Source: SIG351 sp045627045 (lineage in GTDB: Bacteria; Bacillota; Clostridia; HGM11327). Taken from it: a stretch of DNA of 64,000 nt. Both the position numbers and the translations under genes were made by a program. The DNA is taken from assembly GCA_045627045.1 (NCBI GenBank), contig JAZQMY010000011.1:1-64000 (forward strand). Direction: 5' to 3'. Shown here in pieces: positions 16,136-25,012 of the stretch. Numbering within the stretch: position 1 is the first letter of the stretch; every line of letters starts with the position of its first letter. The notes under the pieces were generated by a model, which did not search any database, was not told where the DNA came from, and saw only the letters and a program-made list of their open reading frames with translations.

Positions 16136-17272
16136 ATGAGATTAGTTCATTTGTCAGATTTGCACTTGGGGAAAAGATTGAACGAATTTTCCCTGTATGA
16201 AGATCAGAAATTCATACTGAAAAGAATAATAAACATAATTGACGATGAAAAGCCAGACGTCGTAATCATTGCGGGCGACGTTTACGATAAATCGGTGCCG
16301 TCTGCGGAAGCGGTTCAGCTTTTCGACGATTTTCTTGTTTCACTTGTGAGAAGACGGCTTGAGACTTTCGTTATCAGCGGCAATCACGATTCACCTGAAA
16401 GAATCGCATTTGCTTCAAGGATAATGGATGCAAGCGGTATTCATTTGTCTCCCGTTTTTGAAGGAAAAGTCGAGCCTGTTACGTTGAAGGATAAGTACGG
16501 AAATGTTAATTTTTATATGATCCCTTTCCTGAAGCCTGCGAATGTTCGCCGATTCGCCGAGGAAGAAATCTGCTCTTATACCGAAGCAATGAAGTATGTA
16601 ATTTCATCGCTTGCTGTTGACACGAACGAAAGAAACATTCTTGTCACGCATCAGTTCGTGACAGGCGCTTTACGTTCTGAGTCAGAGGAAATATCTGTCG
16701 GCGGTGCTGACAATGTTGACGCCAATGTCTTTGAAGCGTTTGACTATGTGGCTCTTGGACACATTCATTCACCGCAGAACTGCGGCTCTCCTCAAATCCG
16801 TTACTGCGGAACTCCGTTGAAATATTCTTTTTCGGAAGCAAAGGATGTAAAATCCGTTACTGTCACCGATATCAGTGAAAAGGGAAATGTGACATACAAA
16901 ACGATTCCGCTTGTCCCGAAGCATGATATGGTTGAGCTGAGGGGTAATTATTCAGAGCTGATGCTGAAGTCGTTCTATGAAAACATGACCTGGCAGGAAG
17001 ACTACGTTCATATTACGCTTACAGATGAAGAGGATATTCCGGATGCAATAGGAAAACTGCGTACGGTTTACCATCGCCTGATGAAGCTTGATTATGACAA
17101 TAAGCGCACGCGTTCAAACGTGGTAATCACGGGTGCAGCGGATGCCGAAGCAAAAACTCCGCTTGAGCTTTTTGAGGATTTCTATCTCCTTCAGAATAAT
17201 CAGGCAATGAGTGAAGAACAGCTCTCTTATATGCAGGAGCTTATTGAAAAAACGTGGGAGGACATAAGATGA
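16136..17272 (+). CDS. sbcD: Exonuclease SbcD (Mre11-type nuclease subunit)
   Basis: A 378-residue metallophosphoesterase nuclease subunit of SbcCD, which cleaves hairpins and blocked DNA ends. Phosphoesterase motifs are in order: SDLHLGK at the N-terminus, AGDVYDK near 47, GNHDSP near 83, VTHQFVTG near 172 and LGHIHSPQ near 206. The C-terminal part (~280-378) matches the SbcD cap domain. The length agrees with the family. It has an AAGGGG ribosome site and its own promoter, and its stop overlaps the sbcC start as ATGA, so the two subunits are translationally coupled. Confidence 0.95.
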   Translation: MRLVHLSDLHLGKRLNEFSLYEDQKFILKRIINIIDDEKPDVVIIAGDVYDKSVPSAEAVQLFDDFLVSLVRRRLETFVISGNHDSPERIAFASRIMDASGIHLSPVFEGKVEPVTLKDKYGNVNFYMIPFLKPANVRRFAEEEICSYTEAMKYVISSLAVDTNERNILVTHQFVTGALRSESEEISVGGADNVDANVFEAFDYVALGHIHSPQNCGSPQIRYCGTPLKYSFSEAKDVKSVTVTDISEKGNVTYKTIPLVPKHDMVELRGNYSELMLKSFYENMTWQEDYVHITLTDEEDIPDAIGKLRTVYHRLMKLDYDNKRTRSNVVITGAADAEAKTPLELFEDFYLLQNNQAMSEEQLSYMQELIEKTWEDIR

Positions 17273-20034
17273 GACCTATAAGATTGACTTTATCGGCTTT
17301 CGGACCGTATTCCGGAAGGACTGTTCTTGAACTCGACAAGCTTGGTGAAAGGGGACTTTACCTGATAACAGGCGACACAGGAGTAGGCAAAACCACGATT
17401 TTTGATGCTATTACGTTTGCACTTTACGGAGAAGCAAGCGGTGATAACAGAGAACCTTCCATGTTCAGATCAAAATATGCACTTCCGACCACTCCGACGG
17501 AGGTTGAGCTTATTTTTTCATATAACGGAAAAACGTATACGGTAAAGCGTAATCCCGAGTACGAGCGCCCGAAAGCGCATGGTGAAGGCACGACGACTCA
17601 AAAGGCAGAAGCAGAGTTGATTTATCAGGACGGCAGAGTGCTGACAAAACAACGTGAAGTTGACGAAGCAATCAGGAATATAATGGGCATAAACAGAAAC
17701 CAGTTTTTACAGATAGCGATGATTGCGCAGGGCGACTTTCTGAAACTGCTTTTTGCACCGACGGAGGAGAGAAAAAAGATTTTCCGTCAGATATTCAATA
17801 CTCAATTATATCAGACGATTCAGGATAAGCTTAAAAGAGATTCCTCTCTTGCATGGGATGAATGCGAAGCAGTCAGGAACAGTATAAAGCAGTATATATG
17901 CGGAATCGCAAGCGAAGAAAATGATATTCAGAGCCGCAAGGTCAGAGAAGCCAAAAACGGGACTCTTCCTACGGCAGATATCGAAGCCTTGCTTGAAGAG
18001 CTGATTGCAGAGGATGGCGAGAAAGAAAGGAAGCTTGATGAATCAATAAAGAAAACGGATGAAGAGCTTGAAATCATAAATATCAATCTCGGCAAAATCA
18101 ACGAGAAGGAGAAAACTGAAAAAGCTCTTGCTGATACGAAAAACAAGTATTTCGAAGAGGAAAAGCAGAATATAATTCTAAAAGAAGCACTTGAGACTGA
18201 AAAAAATCAGGCTCCTGAATCAGAAAAGCTTCTGAAGAGCAAGGCAACAATAGAAGCCGAGCTTCCGAGATACGATGCAATTGATGCACTTTCCGAAGAG
18301 ATTTTAACTCTTGGAAGTTCGATTCAGAAGGCTGAAACAAAGCTCAAGAAGGACAAAGAGGATGCCATCACAAAAGAAAGTGAGTTCAAGAAAACAAAAG
18401 AAGAATTCGAGCTTCTTGCCGATGCCGGCGAAGGCAAGGAAAAGCTGACCAATCAGTATGAAAAGGCAAAGTCGAAGCAGGACAAACTCTTAAAGCTTGC
18501 AAATGGTTTTGCCGATTATAAAGCAAAGAAAGAAGAACTGAATGGCGCTCGGGAAAAATACAAGCTTGAATCCGATAAATCAAAGAAAGCAACAGATGAA
18601 TATGAAGAGAAAAACAGAGCTTTTCTTGATGAGCAGGCAGGCATAATTGCCGAAAGGCTCACGGAAGGTCAGCCTTGCCCTGTTTGCGGCTCTTTGGAGC
18701 ATCCGTGCATTGCACAAAAATCAGCGAAAGCACCTACGGAAGCACAGTTGAAAAAGCTGAAAATTAATGCCGATGAAGCAAAAAATAAAGCTGAATCCGC
18801 AAGTGGAGAATGCAAAAGCATAAATGCCGCCGCAGAAGAAAAGAAAAAGCAGATAGAAGAAATAATTGCAGAGCTTTGGGGTGAGTGCGAATTCGAAGAA
18901 GCGGAAAACAAGCATGAAGCAGAAAGCGAAGCAATTTCTTCTGAAATAAAAGATTTAACAAAAAAGATAAAAGCGGAAGAAAAGAGAATTTCAAGGAAGA
19001 ATGAGCTTTCCTCTCTTATTCCGACAGAAGAAGCTGCTATTGAAACGCTCAAGAAAGAACTGGCAGACAGAAGCACAAAGCTTGAATCCGATAAAACATC
19101 CTTGAAGGTGAAAGCTGATCAGAAAGCATCCGAATTGGCAACACTTCACTTCCAAAGCAAAAAGGATGCTGCAGGTTACATTGATAAAGCCGGTAAGACA
19201 GTTGAGAACATAAAAAAGAAGCTCGAAAAAGCGCAGAATGAATATGCTGAATCGGAAAAAAGACTTTCGGGTTACAAGACTGCGGCAGAAGAACTTACCA
19301 AACAACTTGCTTCAGAGGAGAACTTTGATAAAAAAGCAGAGCTTGACAAAAAGCAAGATTCAGAAACAAGAAGAAAATCCGATTTTGATGAGCAGAAGAA
19401 GGTCCATTCAAGACTTGAGAATAACAGAAAAGTCTTATCCGGAATCAAAGAGAAGTCTGAAAGCCTTATTGAGCTTGAAAAAAGGTTTACATATCTTAAA
19501 GCACTCTCCAACACTGCAAACGGCAACATATCAGGCAAGGAAAAGATCATGCTTGAAACGTATATTCAGATGACATACTTTGACAGGATCATTGCAAGGG
19601 CGAATACACGTTTCATGATAATGTCCGGCGGACAGTACGAGCTGAAGAGAAGAAAAGAAGCAGATAATTTCAAGAGTCAGAGCGGACTGGAGCTTGACGT
19701 CATTGATCACTATAACGGAAGCGAGAGAAGCGTCAAATCGCTTTCGGGCGGCGAATCATTCAAGGCTTCGTTATCGCTTGCGCTTGGTCTCTCGGATGAA
19801 ATACAGGCTTCGGCAGGAGGAATCAAGCTTGATACTATGTTTCTTGATGAAGGCTTTGGCTCGCTTGATGAGGAATCACTCAATCAGGCGATGAACGCTT
19901 TGTCGGGTCTTGCAGAAGGCAACCGTCTTGTGGGAATCATATCTCATGTCAGCGAACTGAAGACAAGAATCGACAGAAAGATAGTTGTCTCAAAAGACGT
20001 GAGCGGCGGAAGCAAAGTAGTAATAGAGACTTAA
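17269..20034 (+). CDS. sbcC: Exonuclease SbcC (Rad50-type ATPase)
   Basis: A 921-residue SMC-like ATPase, partner of SbcD. The ATG at 17269 follows GGGAGGA and overlaps the sbcD stop; an upstream GTG in frame is inside the ribosome site. The Walker A motif GDTGVGKTT is near residue 40, with the Q-loop in QIAMIAQGDFLKLLF. Long coiled coils flank a zinc hook GQPCPVCGSLEHPC near residue 470. The C-terminus carries the signature KSLSGGESFKASL and Walker B MFLDEGFGSLDEES. Nothing unusual is seen; the length is a little short of some homologues because the coiled coils are shorter. Confidence 0.95.
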   Translation: MRPIRLTLSAFGPYSGRTVLELDKLGERGLYLITGDTGVGKTTIFDAITFALYGEASGDNREPSMFRSKYALPTTPTEVELIFSYNGKTYTVKRNPEYERPKAHGEGTTTQKAEAELIYQDGRVLTKQREVDEAIRNIMGINRNQFLQIAMIAQGDFLKLLFAPTEERKKIFRQIFNTQLYQTIQDKLKRDSSLAWDECEAVRNSIKQYICGIASEENDIQSRKVREAKNGTLPTADIEALLEELIAEDGEKERKLDESIKKTDEELEIININLGKINEKEKTEKALADTKNKYFEEEKQNIILKEALETEKNQAPESEKLLKSKATIEAELPRYDAIDALSEEILTLGSSIQKAETKLKKDKEDAITKESEFKKTKEEFELLADAGEGKEKLTNQYEKAKSKQDKLLKLANGFADYKAKKEELNGAREKYKLESDKSKKATDEYEEKNRAFLDEQAGIIAERLTEGQPCPVCGSLEHPCIAQKSAKAPTEAQLKKLKINADEAKNKAESASGECKSINAAAEEKKKQIEEIIAELWGECEFEEAENKHEAESEAISSEIKDLTKKIKAEEKRISRKNELSSLIPTEEAAIETLKKELADRSTKLESDKTSLKVKADQKASELATLHFQSKKDAAGYIDKAGKTVENIKKKLEKAQNEYAESEKRLSGYKTAAEELTKQLASEENFDKKAELDKKQDSETRRKSDFDEQKKVHSRLENNRKVLSGIKEKSESLIELEKRFTYLKALSNTANGNISGKEKIMLETYIQMTYFDRIIARANTRFMIMSGGQYELKRRKEADNFKSQSGLELDVIDHYNGSERSVKSLSGGESFKASLSLALGLSDEIQASAGGIKLDTMFLDEGFGSLDEESLNQAMNALSGLAEGNRLVGIISHVSELKTRIDRKIVVSKDVSGGSKVVIET

Positions 20035-20039
20035 AAAAG

Positions 20040-20077
20040 AACACCGTGACGGAATCCAAGCCGCTCGCGGTGTTTTG
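20040..20077. terminator. Bidirectional terminator between sbcC and the LysR gene
   Basis: AACACCG (20040-20046) pairs with CGGTGTT (20068-20074), with A- and T-runs outside, between convergent genes. Confidence 0.75.
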
Positions 20078-20098
20078 CTTTTACATAGTTAATTCGCT

Positions 20099-20980
20099 TC
20101 AGTTAAGAGCAAGGCAAAGCTCGAAAATTTCTTTCTGAGCTGATGTGAATTTCTTGCTCTTATGAAATATGATGCACGATTCCCGCTCAAAGGAGACATC
20201 AGTTCTTATAATACGGATCTTTTTTGCTCTTACATACGGAATCACAAAATCATAGGGAAGAACCGCTATACCGAGATTGTGTGCTACCGCGGATATGATT
20301 GCTGAGCTGCTGACTGACTCTATAAGCGGAGCGGCAGTAAGACCGTGGAGCGACAAAACATTATCGAGCATATTTCTTGAGGAACTGCCTTTTTCACGAA
20401 GGATAAGGTTGTAATTTACTAGCTCCCTGACGGGAATTTCATCAGGCACTGGATCATCCTTTCCGCAAACGGCAACAAGTCTGTCACGCCTGAATGGGAC
20501 TGTACGGATTGCTGAGGATTTAATAACGGAAGGGGAAAGCGTTCCTTCGACTATTCCGAAATCAAGATCTCCTCCTATGACCTTTTCTTCTATTACGGCG
20601 GTCTTGTTGATTTCAACGAAAGGAGAAACATCAGGAAATCTGCTTATTATTCCGTCAAGAAGAAGCGGAATGAAGGTTTTGCCTATGGTAAGAGAAGCAC
20701 CTATTCTGACAGAAGGATTACTGTCGGTGGAAGTTGCCATGCTTTCAAATTCATCAAAACTGTTTGCGACCTCTTTTGCCTTGTCAAGAAGGAGCTTCCC
20801 TTGGTCGGTTATAACGAGCCTTTGATTTACTCTGTCAAAAAGCTGAATATTATAGAACTTTTCAAGCTCGGAAATTGCCTGACTCACTGATGGCTGAGCA
20901 ATATGAAGTTGTTCGGCGGCTTTTGTGATGCCACCTGCTTCGCATACCGCTATAAAAGTTTTTAAGTGCCTTATTGTCAT
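20099..20980 (-). CDS. LysR-family transcriptional regulator
   Basis: A 293-residue LysR regulator. The ATG at 20980 is chosen because AAAGG lies at the right distance; a GTG 15 bases upstream is an alternative. The N-terminal winged helix (MTIRHLKTFIAVCEAGGITK, then AAEQLHIAQPSVSQAISELE) is followed by an effector-binding domain with two lobes. The effector is unknown. Homologues of this general type (CysB/CbbR-like start) control sulfur, carbon or lysine metabolism. It is divergent from the ATP synthase operon, and a dyad TATTAT-N9-ATAATA lies between them just upstream of its own -35, as expected for an autoregulatory LysR site. Control of the ATP synthase genes is possible but not shown. 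Confidence 0.9.
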   Translation of the reverse strand: MTIRHLKTFIAVCEAGGITKAAEQLHIAQPSVSQAISELEKFYNIQLFDRVNQRLVITDQGKLLLDKAKEVANSFDEFESMATSTDSNPSVRIGASLTIGKTFIPLLLDGIISRFPDVSPFVEINKTAVIEEKVIGGDLDFGIVEGTLSPSVIKSSAIRTVPFRRDRLVAVCGKDDPVPDEIPVRELVNYNLILREKGSSSRNMLDNVLSLHGLTAAPLIESVSSSAIISAVAHNLGIAVLPYDFVIPYVRAKKIRIIRTDVSFERESCIIFHKSKKFTSAQKEIFELCLALN

Positions 20981-21011
20981 ACCATAGCCTTTCACCTATT
21001 ATGTTTATTAA

Positions 21012-21040
21012 ATTATACTATTTTACAATAACTTTGTCAA
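21012..21040 (-). promoter_or_regulatory. Consensus promoter of the LysR gene
   Basis: On the minus strand TTGACA (21040-21035), 17 bases, TATAAT (21017-21012). Confidence 0.85.
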
Positions 21041-21044
21041 GTGC

Positions 21045-21065
21045 TATTATATAGACAACATAATA
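21045..21065. promoter_or_regulatory. Dyad in the LysR/ATP synthase intergenic region
   Basis: TATTAT (21045-21050) and ATAATA (21060-21065) are separated by 9 bases, beside the LysR gene -35. LysR proteins usually bind T-N11-A dyads in divergent regions, so it may be the regulator's own site. AT-richness makes a chance match possible. Confidence 0.45.
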
Positions 21066-21141
21066 ATACATGGTCAGAAATGTAATAATATTCTTTGAAA
21101 TGTTGCTTTGAGTATTATTTACACTGATTTTAGGGGAAAAT

Positions 21142-21447
21142 ATGAAAATACTGATGTTATTGATCGCCTTTTTGGGCGGAACCGGTTTGTCCGTGATAGG
21201 CTATTTTGCGGCGGTAAAGATGCTGAAAAAGAATGATAAGATGTATCCTGCGCTGTCGATCGTTCGCCAACTTGCGGGAATAATTTATTTGACGACACTG
21301 TTTCTTGTTTGCAGGGCCTCGGAAAACCTGAATTACCTTCTTATAGGCGGAGCGCTAGGCGTTACTATTCCTTCTATATTGCTCTCGCTGAAGCTTGCAA
21401 AGACAGTTACTCCGTCAGAGAAAGATGAGGAACAGAAAAATGGGTGA
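21142..21447 (+). CDS. atpI: ATP synthase protein I-like membrane protein
   Basis: A 101-residue membrane protein with about four hydrophobic segments (ILMLLIAFLGGTGLSVIGYF; IIYLTTLFLV; YLLIGGALGVTIPSILLSL). It sits first in the ATP synthase operon and overlaps atpB by 8 bases, exactly where AtpI is normally encoded. AtpI assists c-ring assembly or Mg transport in some species. Sequence similarity to known AtpI cannot be judged by eye, so the name rests on position, size and topology. Confidence 0.65.
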   Translation: MKILMLLIAFLGGTGLSVIGYFAAVKMLKKNDKMYPALSIVRQLAGIIYLTTLFLVCRASENLNYLLIGGALGVTIPSILLSLKLAKTVTPSEKDEEQKNG

Positions 21448-22129
21448 AGAATCAAAGGCACTGGTCCCGATTTTCGAATTTCTTGATATTACGGGAGAAG
21501 TGGTGACGATGTGGATCATCCTCGGAATCATTACAGTGATCTGCCTTATTGTCAGGGGAAATCTTAAAGAAAGACCGGGTAAATTTCAGAATATAATTGA
21601 AACCGGCGTTGAGTACCTCGATAATTTCTTTGCCGATGTGCTTGGACCGGAAAAGTCAAGAAAGTATTTTTCGTTTCTTGCATCACTTTTCGTGTTCATA
21701 ATCTTTGCAAACTATTCGGGACTTTTCCCGGGAGTCGGATTGACGGATTACGTCAAAGCACCTACTTCGTCACTTTCCGTGACACTGGGACTTGGCGTGA
21801 TCGTATTCGTTTTCCTTCAGGTGTGCGGATTGAAATGCGGAGTAAAGCATTATTTCAAGCGATTTGTTTCGCCTATGTTCTTTATGCTTCCGCTGATGCT
21901 TCTGGATGAAATCGTCAAGCCTGTGTCACTTGCGTTACGTCTTTTCGGCAACGTATTCGGTGAGGAAACGGTAACAGAACAGCTTTATGAAATACTTCCT
22001 ATCGGTGGTCCTGTCATTATGATGGCGCTTTCACTATTGTTCTGCGCACTGCAGGCAATCGTATTTACTATGCTCGTATCAATTTACCTCGATGAGGTAA
22101 CTGAAATAGAAACTGAAATTTCAAAATAA
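21440..22129 (+). CDS. atpB: ATP synthase subunit a
   Basis: The 229-residue proton/ion-channel subunit of Fo. The start at 21440 (MGEESKALVP) overlaps atpI and follows AGGAA; a longer frame upstream begins inside atpI and is rejected. The hallmark helix PVSLALRLFGNVFGEE carries the essential Arg, and the last helices (MMALSLLFCALQAIVFTMLV) match the family. It forms two half-channels against the c-ring. The protein is slightly short at the N-terminus compared with E. coli (271 residues), as is usual in Clostridia. Confidence 0.95.
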   Translation: MGEESKALVPIFEFLDITGEVVTMWIILGIITVICLIVRGNLKERPGKFQNIIETGVEYLDNFFADVLGPEKSRKYFSFLASLFVFIIFANYSGLFPGVGLTDYVKAPTSSLSVTLGLGVIVFVFLQVCGLKCGVKHYFKRFVSPMFFMLPLMLLDEIVKPVSLALRLFGNVFGEETVTEQLYEILPIGGPVIMMALSLLFCALQAIVFTMLVSIYLDEVTEIETEISK

Positions 22130-22144
22130 AAGGAGAAAAATAAT

Positions 22145-22375
22145 ATGATCAGAACAGACCTTATTGCTATTGCGGCCGCTATTGCCATTGCGGTAAGCAC
22201 AATGTTTCCGGCTCTTGCACAGGGCCTTACAGCCAGAGCAGCTATGGAGAGTATAGCTCGTCAGCCCGGTGCGGCGAAGGACATTCGCTCTTCACTCATC
22301 GTTTCTCTTGCAATGATGGAGGCTCTTACGATTTACGGCCTTTTGATTGCATTCATGCTGATTGCAAAAATCTAA
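22145..22375 (+). CDS. atpE: ATP synthase subunit c
   Basis: The 76-residue c-ring subunit with two transmembrane helices and the loop SIARQPGAAKDI. The ion-carrying carboxylate is Glu-59 (MMEALTIYG). Helix 1 has a Gln at position 26, equivalent to a Na+ ligand of Na+-type rings, but the residues after Glu-59 are Ala-Leu rather than Ser-Thr, as in H+-type rings. The positions that normally form GxGxGxG before the Gln read Thr-19, Phe-21, Ala-23 and Ala-25, with no glycine. Proton coupling is more likely, but the ligand set is mixed. Confidence 0.93.
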   Translation: MIRTDLIAIAAAIAIAVSTMFPALAQGLTARAAMESIARQPGAAKDIRSSLIVSLAMMEALTIYGLLIAFMLIAKI

Positions 22376-22384
22376 GGTGAGAGT

Positions 22385-22801
22385 ATGACTATTCAACCGT
22401 CCATTTTGATCTGGACTGTAATTTGTTTCATTGCACTTTATTTTATACTCAAATTCCTTTTGTTTAAGCCGATTCTTAAGCTTATGGATGAACGCAAGCA
22501 GAAGATAGAGAATGCCGAAAAGGAGAATCTTGAGGCAAAAAAGCGCATTGAAGAAGAAAAACGCATACTTCTTGAAGCAAAAGAGCAGAAGAAAAAGCAA
22601 CTGATTGCTGAACAGGAGAAGAAAAACGAAATACTTCGTTCGGAGGTGAAAAAGCAGTTGGAGGATGCAAAAGCAGAGCGCTTTGCAGATATGGAAGAAT
22701 TCCGCAAAAAAATCAATGATGAATTTGTTGAGGATATGAAGAGCGCAGAGGATGCAACAAGCCGTGCGGCGGAGCTCTTTCTTTCACATCTTTTTGACTG
22801 A
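22385..22801 (+). CDS. atpF: ATP synthase subunit b (short)
   Basis: A 138-residue peripheral-stalk subunit: one N-terminal membrane helix (LIWTVICFIALYFILKFLLF), then a long Lys/Glu-rich coiled coil. Usual b subunits are ~155-165 residues, so the stalk part is somewhat short. The next gene encodes a second b-like helix fused to delta and alpha sequence, so the stalk is probably a heterodimer of this b and the fusion protein. It lies 9 bases after atpE with a GGTGAGAG ribosome site. Confidence 0.92.
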   Translation: MTIQPSILIWTVICFIALYFILKFLLFKPILKLMDERKQKIENAEKENLEAKKRIEEEKRILLEAKEQKKKQLIAEQEKKNEILRSEVKKQLEDAKAERFADMEEFRKKINDEFVEDMKSAEDATSRAAELFLSHLFD

Positions 22802-22809
22802 ATGTTATT

Positions 22810-25011
22810 ATGAGTGAAATTGTTTACTACATTATAAATTTTGCCATCCTCGTAGGTATCATTGTTTTATTCGGAAGAAAGACAATAGTCTCGATCTTCA
22901 AAGACAGACGGAATAAAATCAACGATGCTCTTGACGAAGCGGAAAAGCCTGTTGAAACACAAGAAAATCTGCTTCTTGAAGAAAACGATGATATTCAACC
23001 TGAAAAGAAGGATATTTTCGTTGAAGAAGAGCAGGCAAAAATTGAAACGCTCAAAAAATACACAGAAACCGAATGCCGTGAATTGCGCCTTTCGAAGCTT
23101 TTGTCAGAACAGAACGCTCTCCTTGCAAACATAAGAGAGCAGATCAAACTGAAATACAGCACAGCCGCAATTGAGGAAACTGATGAAGAGTATAACAAAA
23201 AGCTGATGGATGAGATTTTGTCAAAAATTACCCTCACACCGGGCGATATGGCTTATCTTAAGCACCACAGAGTGCTCTACGTTACGCTTACTTCTGCGGC
23301 ACCGCTTCCGGAGTCTCTTGTAAATCAGGCTGAAGAGGCCGCTAAAAAGCTTCTTGAATCCGTCAAGGGTAAGATATCCTTCTGGGTGAGGGAAGATCCT
23401 GAGCTTATCGGAGGCTTCATATTCAGAATCGGAGATACGGTTTATGACGGCTCAACATCCGAATATTGGTATTCTATTACAAAAGCGGTAGGCAAGAAGC
23501 AATTTACGGAAAACGATACAGTTGAGACTCTTCTCAAAAACATAGAATCAACGATCGAAACAACAAAAAGAAAGCTTTCGGTTTATCAGCTCGGAAGAGT
23601 TATCTCCGTTTCTGACGGCATCTGCTGGATGGACGGACTTGCCGATATTATGTACGGCGAAGTTGTCGAATTTGAATGCGGCGAACGTGGAATGGTTCTT
23701 GATATTCAAAAGGACAGAGTAGGCTGTGTTATTTTCGGCAGATACGAACAGATCGAAAGCTACAGCAAGGTAAGACGAGTGGGAAGAATTGCATCTGTTC
23801 CTGTAGGCGACGGACTTTTAGGTCGTGTTGTTGATGGAATAGGAAATCCTATTGATGGTAAAGGCTTTATTCCTTTCACTGAAAAAAGACCTATGGAATT
23901 CAATGCTCCTGCAATTCTTGACAGATCTGCGGTCAACCGTCCTATGCATACAGGCATCAAGGCGATCGATGCACTTGTTCCAATCGGAAAAGGTCAGAGA
24001 GAGCTCCTTGTCGGCGACCGTCAGACAGGTAAAACTGCAATCGTTATAGATACTATTCTCAATCAGAAGGGCAAAAATGTTGTTTGCATCTACGTAGGAA
24101 TCGGTCAGAAGGAAACAACTATTGCCGACATTCGTGAAAAGCTTGAAGTACGCGGCGCACTTGATTACTCAATAATAGTATCAGGCGCTGCATCGGAGTC
24201 AGCGGCTATGCAGTATATTGCACCGTATGCGGCAACTGCAATGGGCGAATACTATATGTATTCAGGCAGAGACGTCCTGATAATATATGATGACCTTTCA
24301 AAGCACGCAGTTGCATACCGTGAGCTTTCATTGCTTCTCCAGCGCCCGTCAGGACGTGAAGCATATCCGGGTGATATTTTCTATCTCCATTCTCGTTTGC
24401 TTGAGCGTTCCGCACAGCTTTCGGAGGCACTCGGCGGAGGCTCCATGACTGCACTTCCTATTATTGAAACGCAGGCAGGGGACATTTCATCATACATTCC
24501 TACGAATGTAATTTCTATTACTGACGGACAGATATTCCTTGAGGAAGAACTCTTCCATGCAGGTCAGCGTCCGGGTATTAACGTAGGCCTTTCAGTTTCC
24601 CGTGTAGGCGGAGCGGCACAGACAAAGCTTTTGAAGCAGGTTTCATCAGAGCTTCGTACAAAGCTTGCGCAGTACAGAGAGCTTGCCGAATTTACGCAGT
24701 TCGGTGCGGACATGGATAAGGAAACAAGAAGCCTTCTCAATAACGGCGAGCATCTCATGGCAGCATTGAAGCAACAGTGCTTTGCACCTCTTGAGGATTG
24801 GCAGCAGGCTGTCCTTCTTTATGCAGTTTCAAACGGCTATGCGGATGAAATTGATACAGGCAGAATGAAGGAATTTGAGAGATTCCTTTTTGATAGTTGC
24901 GAGAAAGACTATCCCTCTGTCACAGATGAACTGAAGACGGGCAGGAAAATGGATGATTCGCTTCGCAAGGACGTTTCTGAAATGATTCAGTCCATAGTAA
25001 AGGAGTTCTGA
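22810..25011 (+). CDS. atpA: ATP synthase b-delta-alpha fusion protein
   Basis: A 733-residue protein in place of the usual ~505-residue alpha. Residues 5-22 are a membrane helix (VYYIINFAILVGIIVLFG), followed by a charged b-like coiled coil to ~120. Residues ~135-225 resemble the C-terminal domain of subunit delta (LTSAAPLPES; DPELIGGFIFRIGDTVYDGS). From ~258 it is a complete alpha: YQLGRVISVSDGI, Walker A GDRQTGKT at 402-409, and GIGQKETTIADI. The N-terminal helical bundle of delta, which normally docks on alpha, is absent, and no separate atpH exists in the operon. Covalent linkage would make that docking unnecessary (inference). The frame is continuous with no break. Translation appears coupled to atpF, as no strong ribosome site precedes it. 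Confidence 0.92.
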   Translation: MSEIVYYIINFAILVGIIVLFGRKTIVSIFKDRRNKINDALDEAEKPVETQENLLLEENDDIQPEKKDIFVEEEQAKIETLKKYTETECRELRLSKLLSEQNALLANIREQIKLKYSTAAIEETDEEYNKKLMDEILSKITLTPGDMAYLKHHRVLYVTLTSAAPLPESLVNQAEEAAKKLLESVKGKISFWVREDPELIGGFIFRIGDTVYDGSTSEYWYSITKAVGKKQFTENDTVETLLKNIESTIETTKRKLSVYQLGRVISVSDGICWMDGLADIMYGEVVEFECGERGMVLDIQKDRVGCVIFGRYEQIESYSKVRRVGRIASVPVGDGLLGRVVDGIGNPIDGKGFIPFTEKRPMEFNAPAILDRSAVNRPMHTGIKAIDALVPIGKGQRELLVGDRQTGKTAIVIDTILNQKGKNVVCIYVGIGQKETTIADIREKLEVRGALDYSIIVSGAASESAAMQYIAPYAATAMGEYYMYSGRDVLIIYDDLSKHAVAYRELSLLLQRPSGREAYPGDIFYLHSRLLERSAQLSEALGGGSMTALPIIETQAGDISSYIPTNVISITDGQIFLEEELFHAGQRPGINVGLSVSRVGGAAQTKLLKQVSSELRTKLAQYRELAEFTQFGADMDKETRSLLNNGEHLMAALKQQCFAPLEDWQQAVLLYAVSNGYADEIDTGRMKEFERFLFDSCEKDYPSVTDELKTGRKMDDSLRKDVSEMIQSIVKEF

Positions 25012-25012
25012 T

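Noticed and set aside
18669..19305. Several long minus-strand open frames within sbcC
   Set aside because: They are rich in Ser, Phe and Leu, which is the antisense of a Lys/Glu-rich coiled coil, and they have no ribosome sites.
20996..21141. Plus-strand promoter for the ATP synthase operon
   Set aside because: TTGAAA near 21093 is followed by no convincing -10 at the right distance, so no promoter is annotated.
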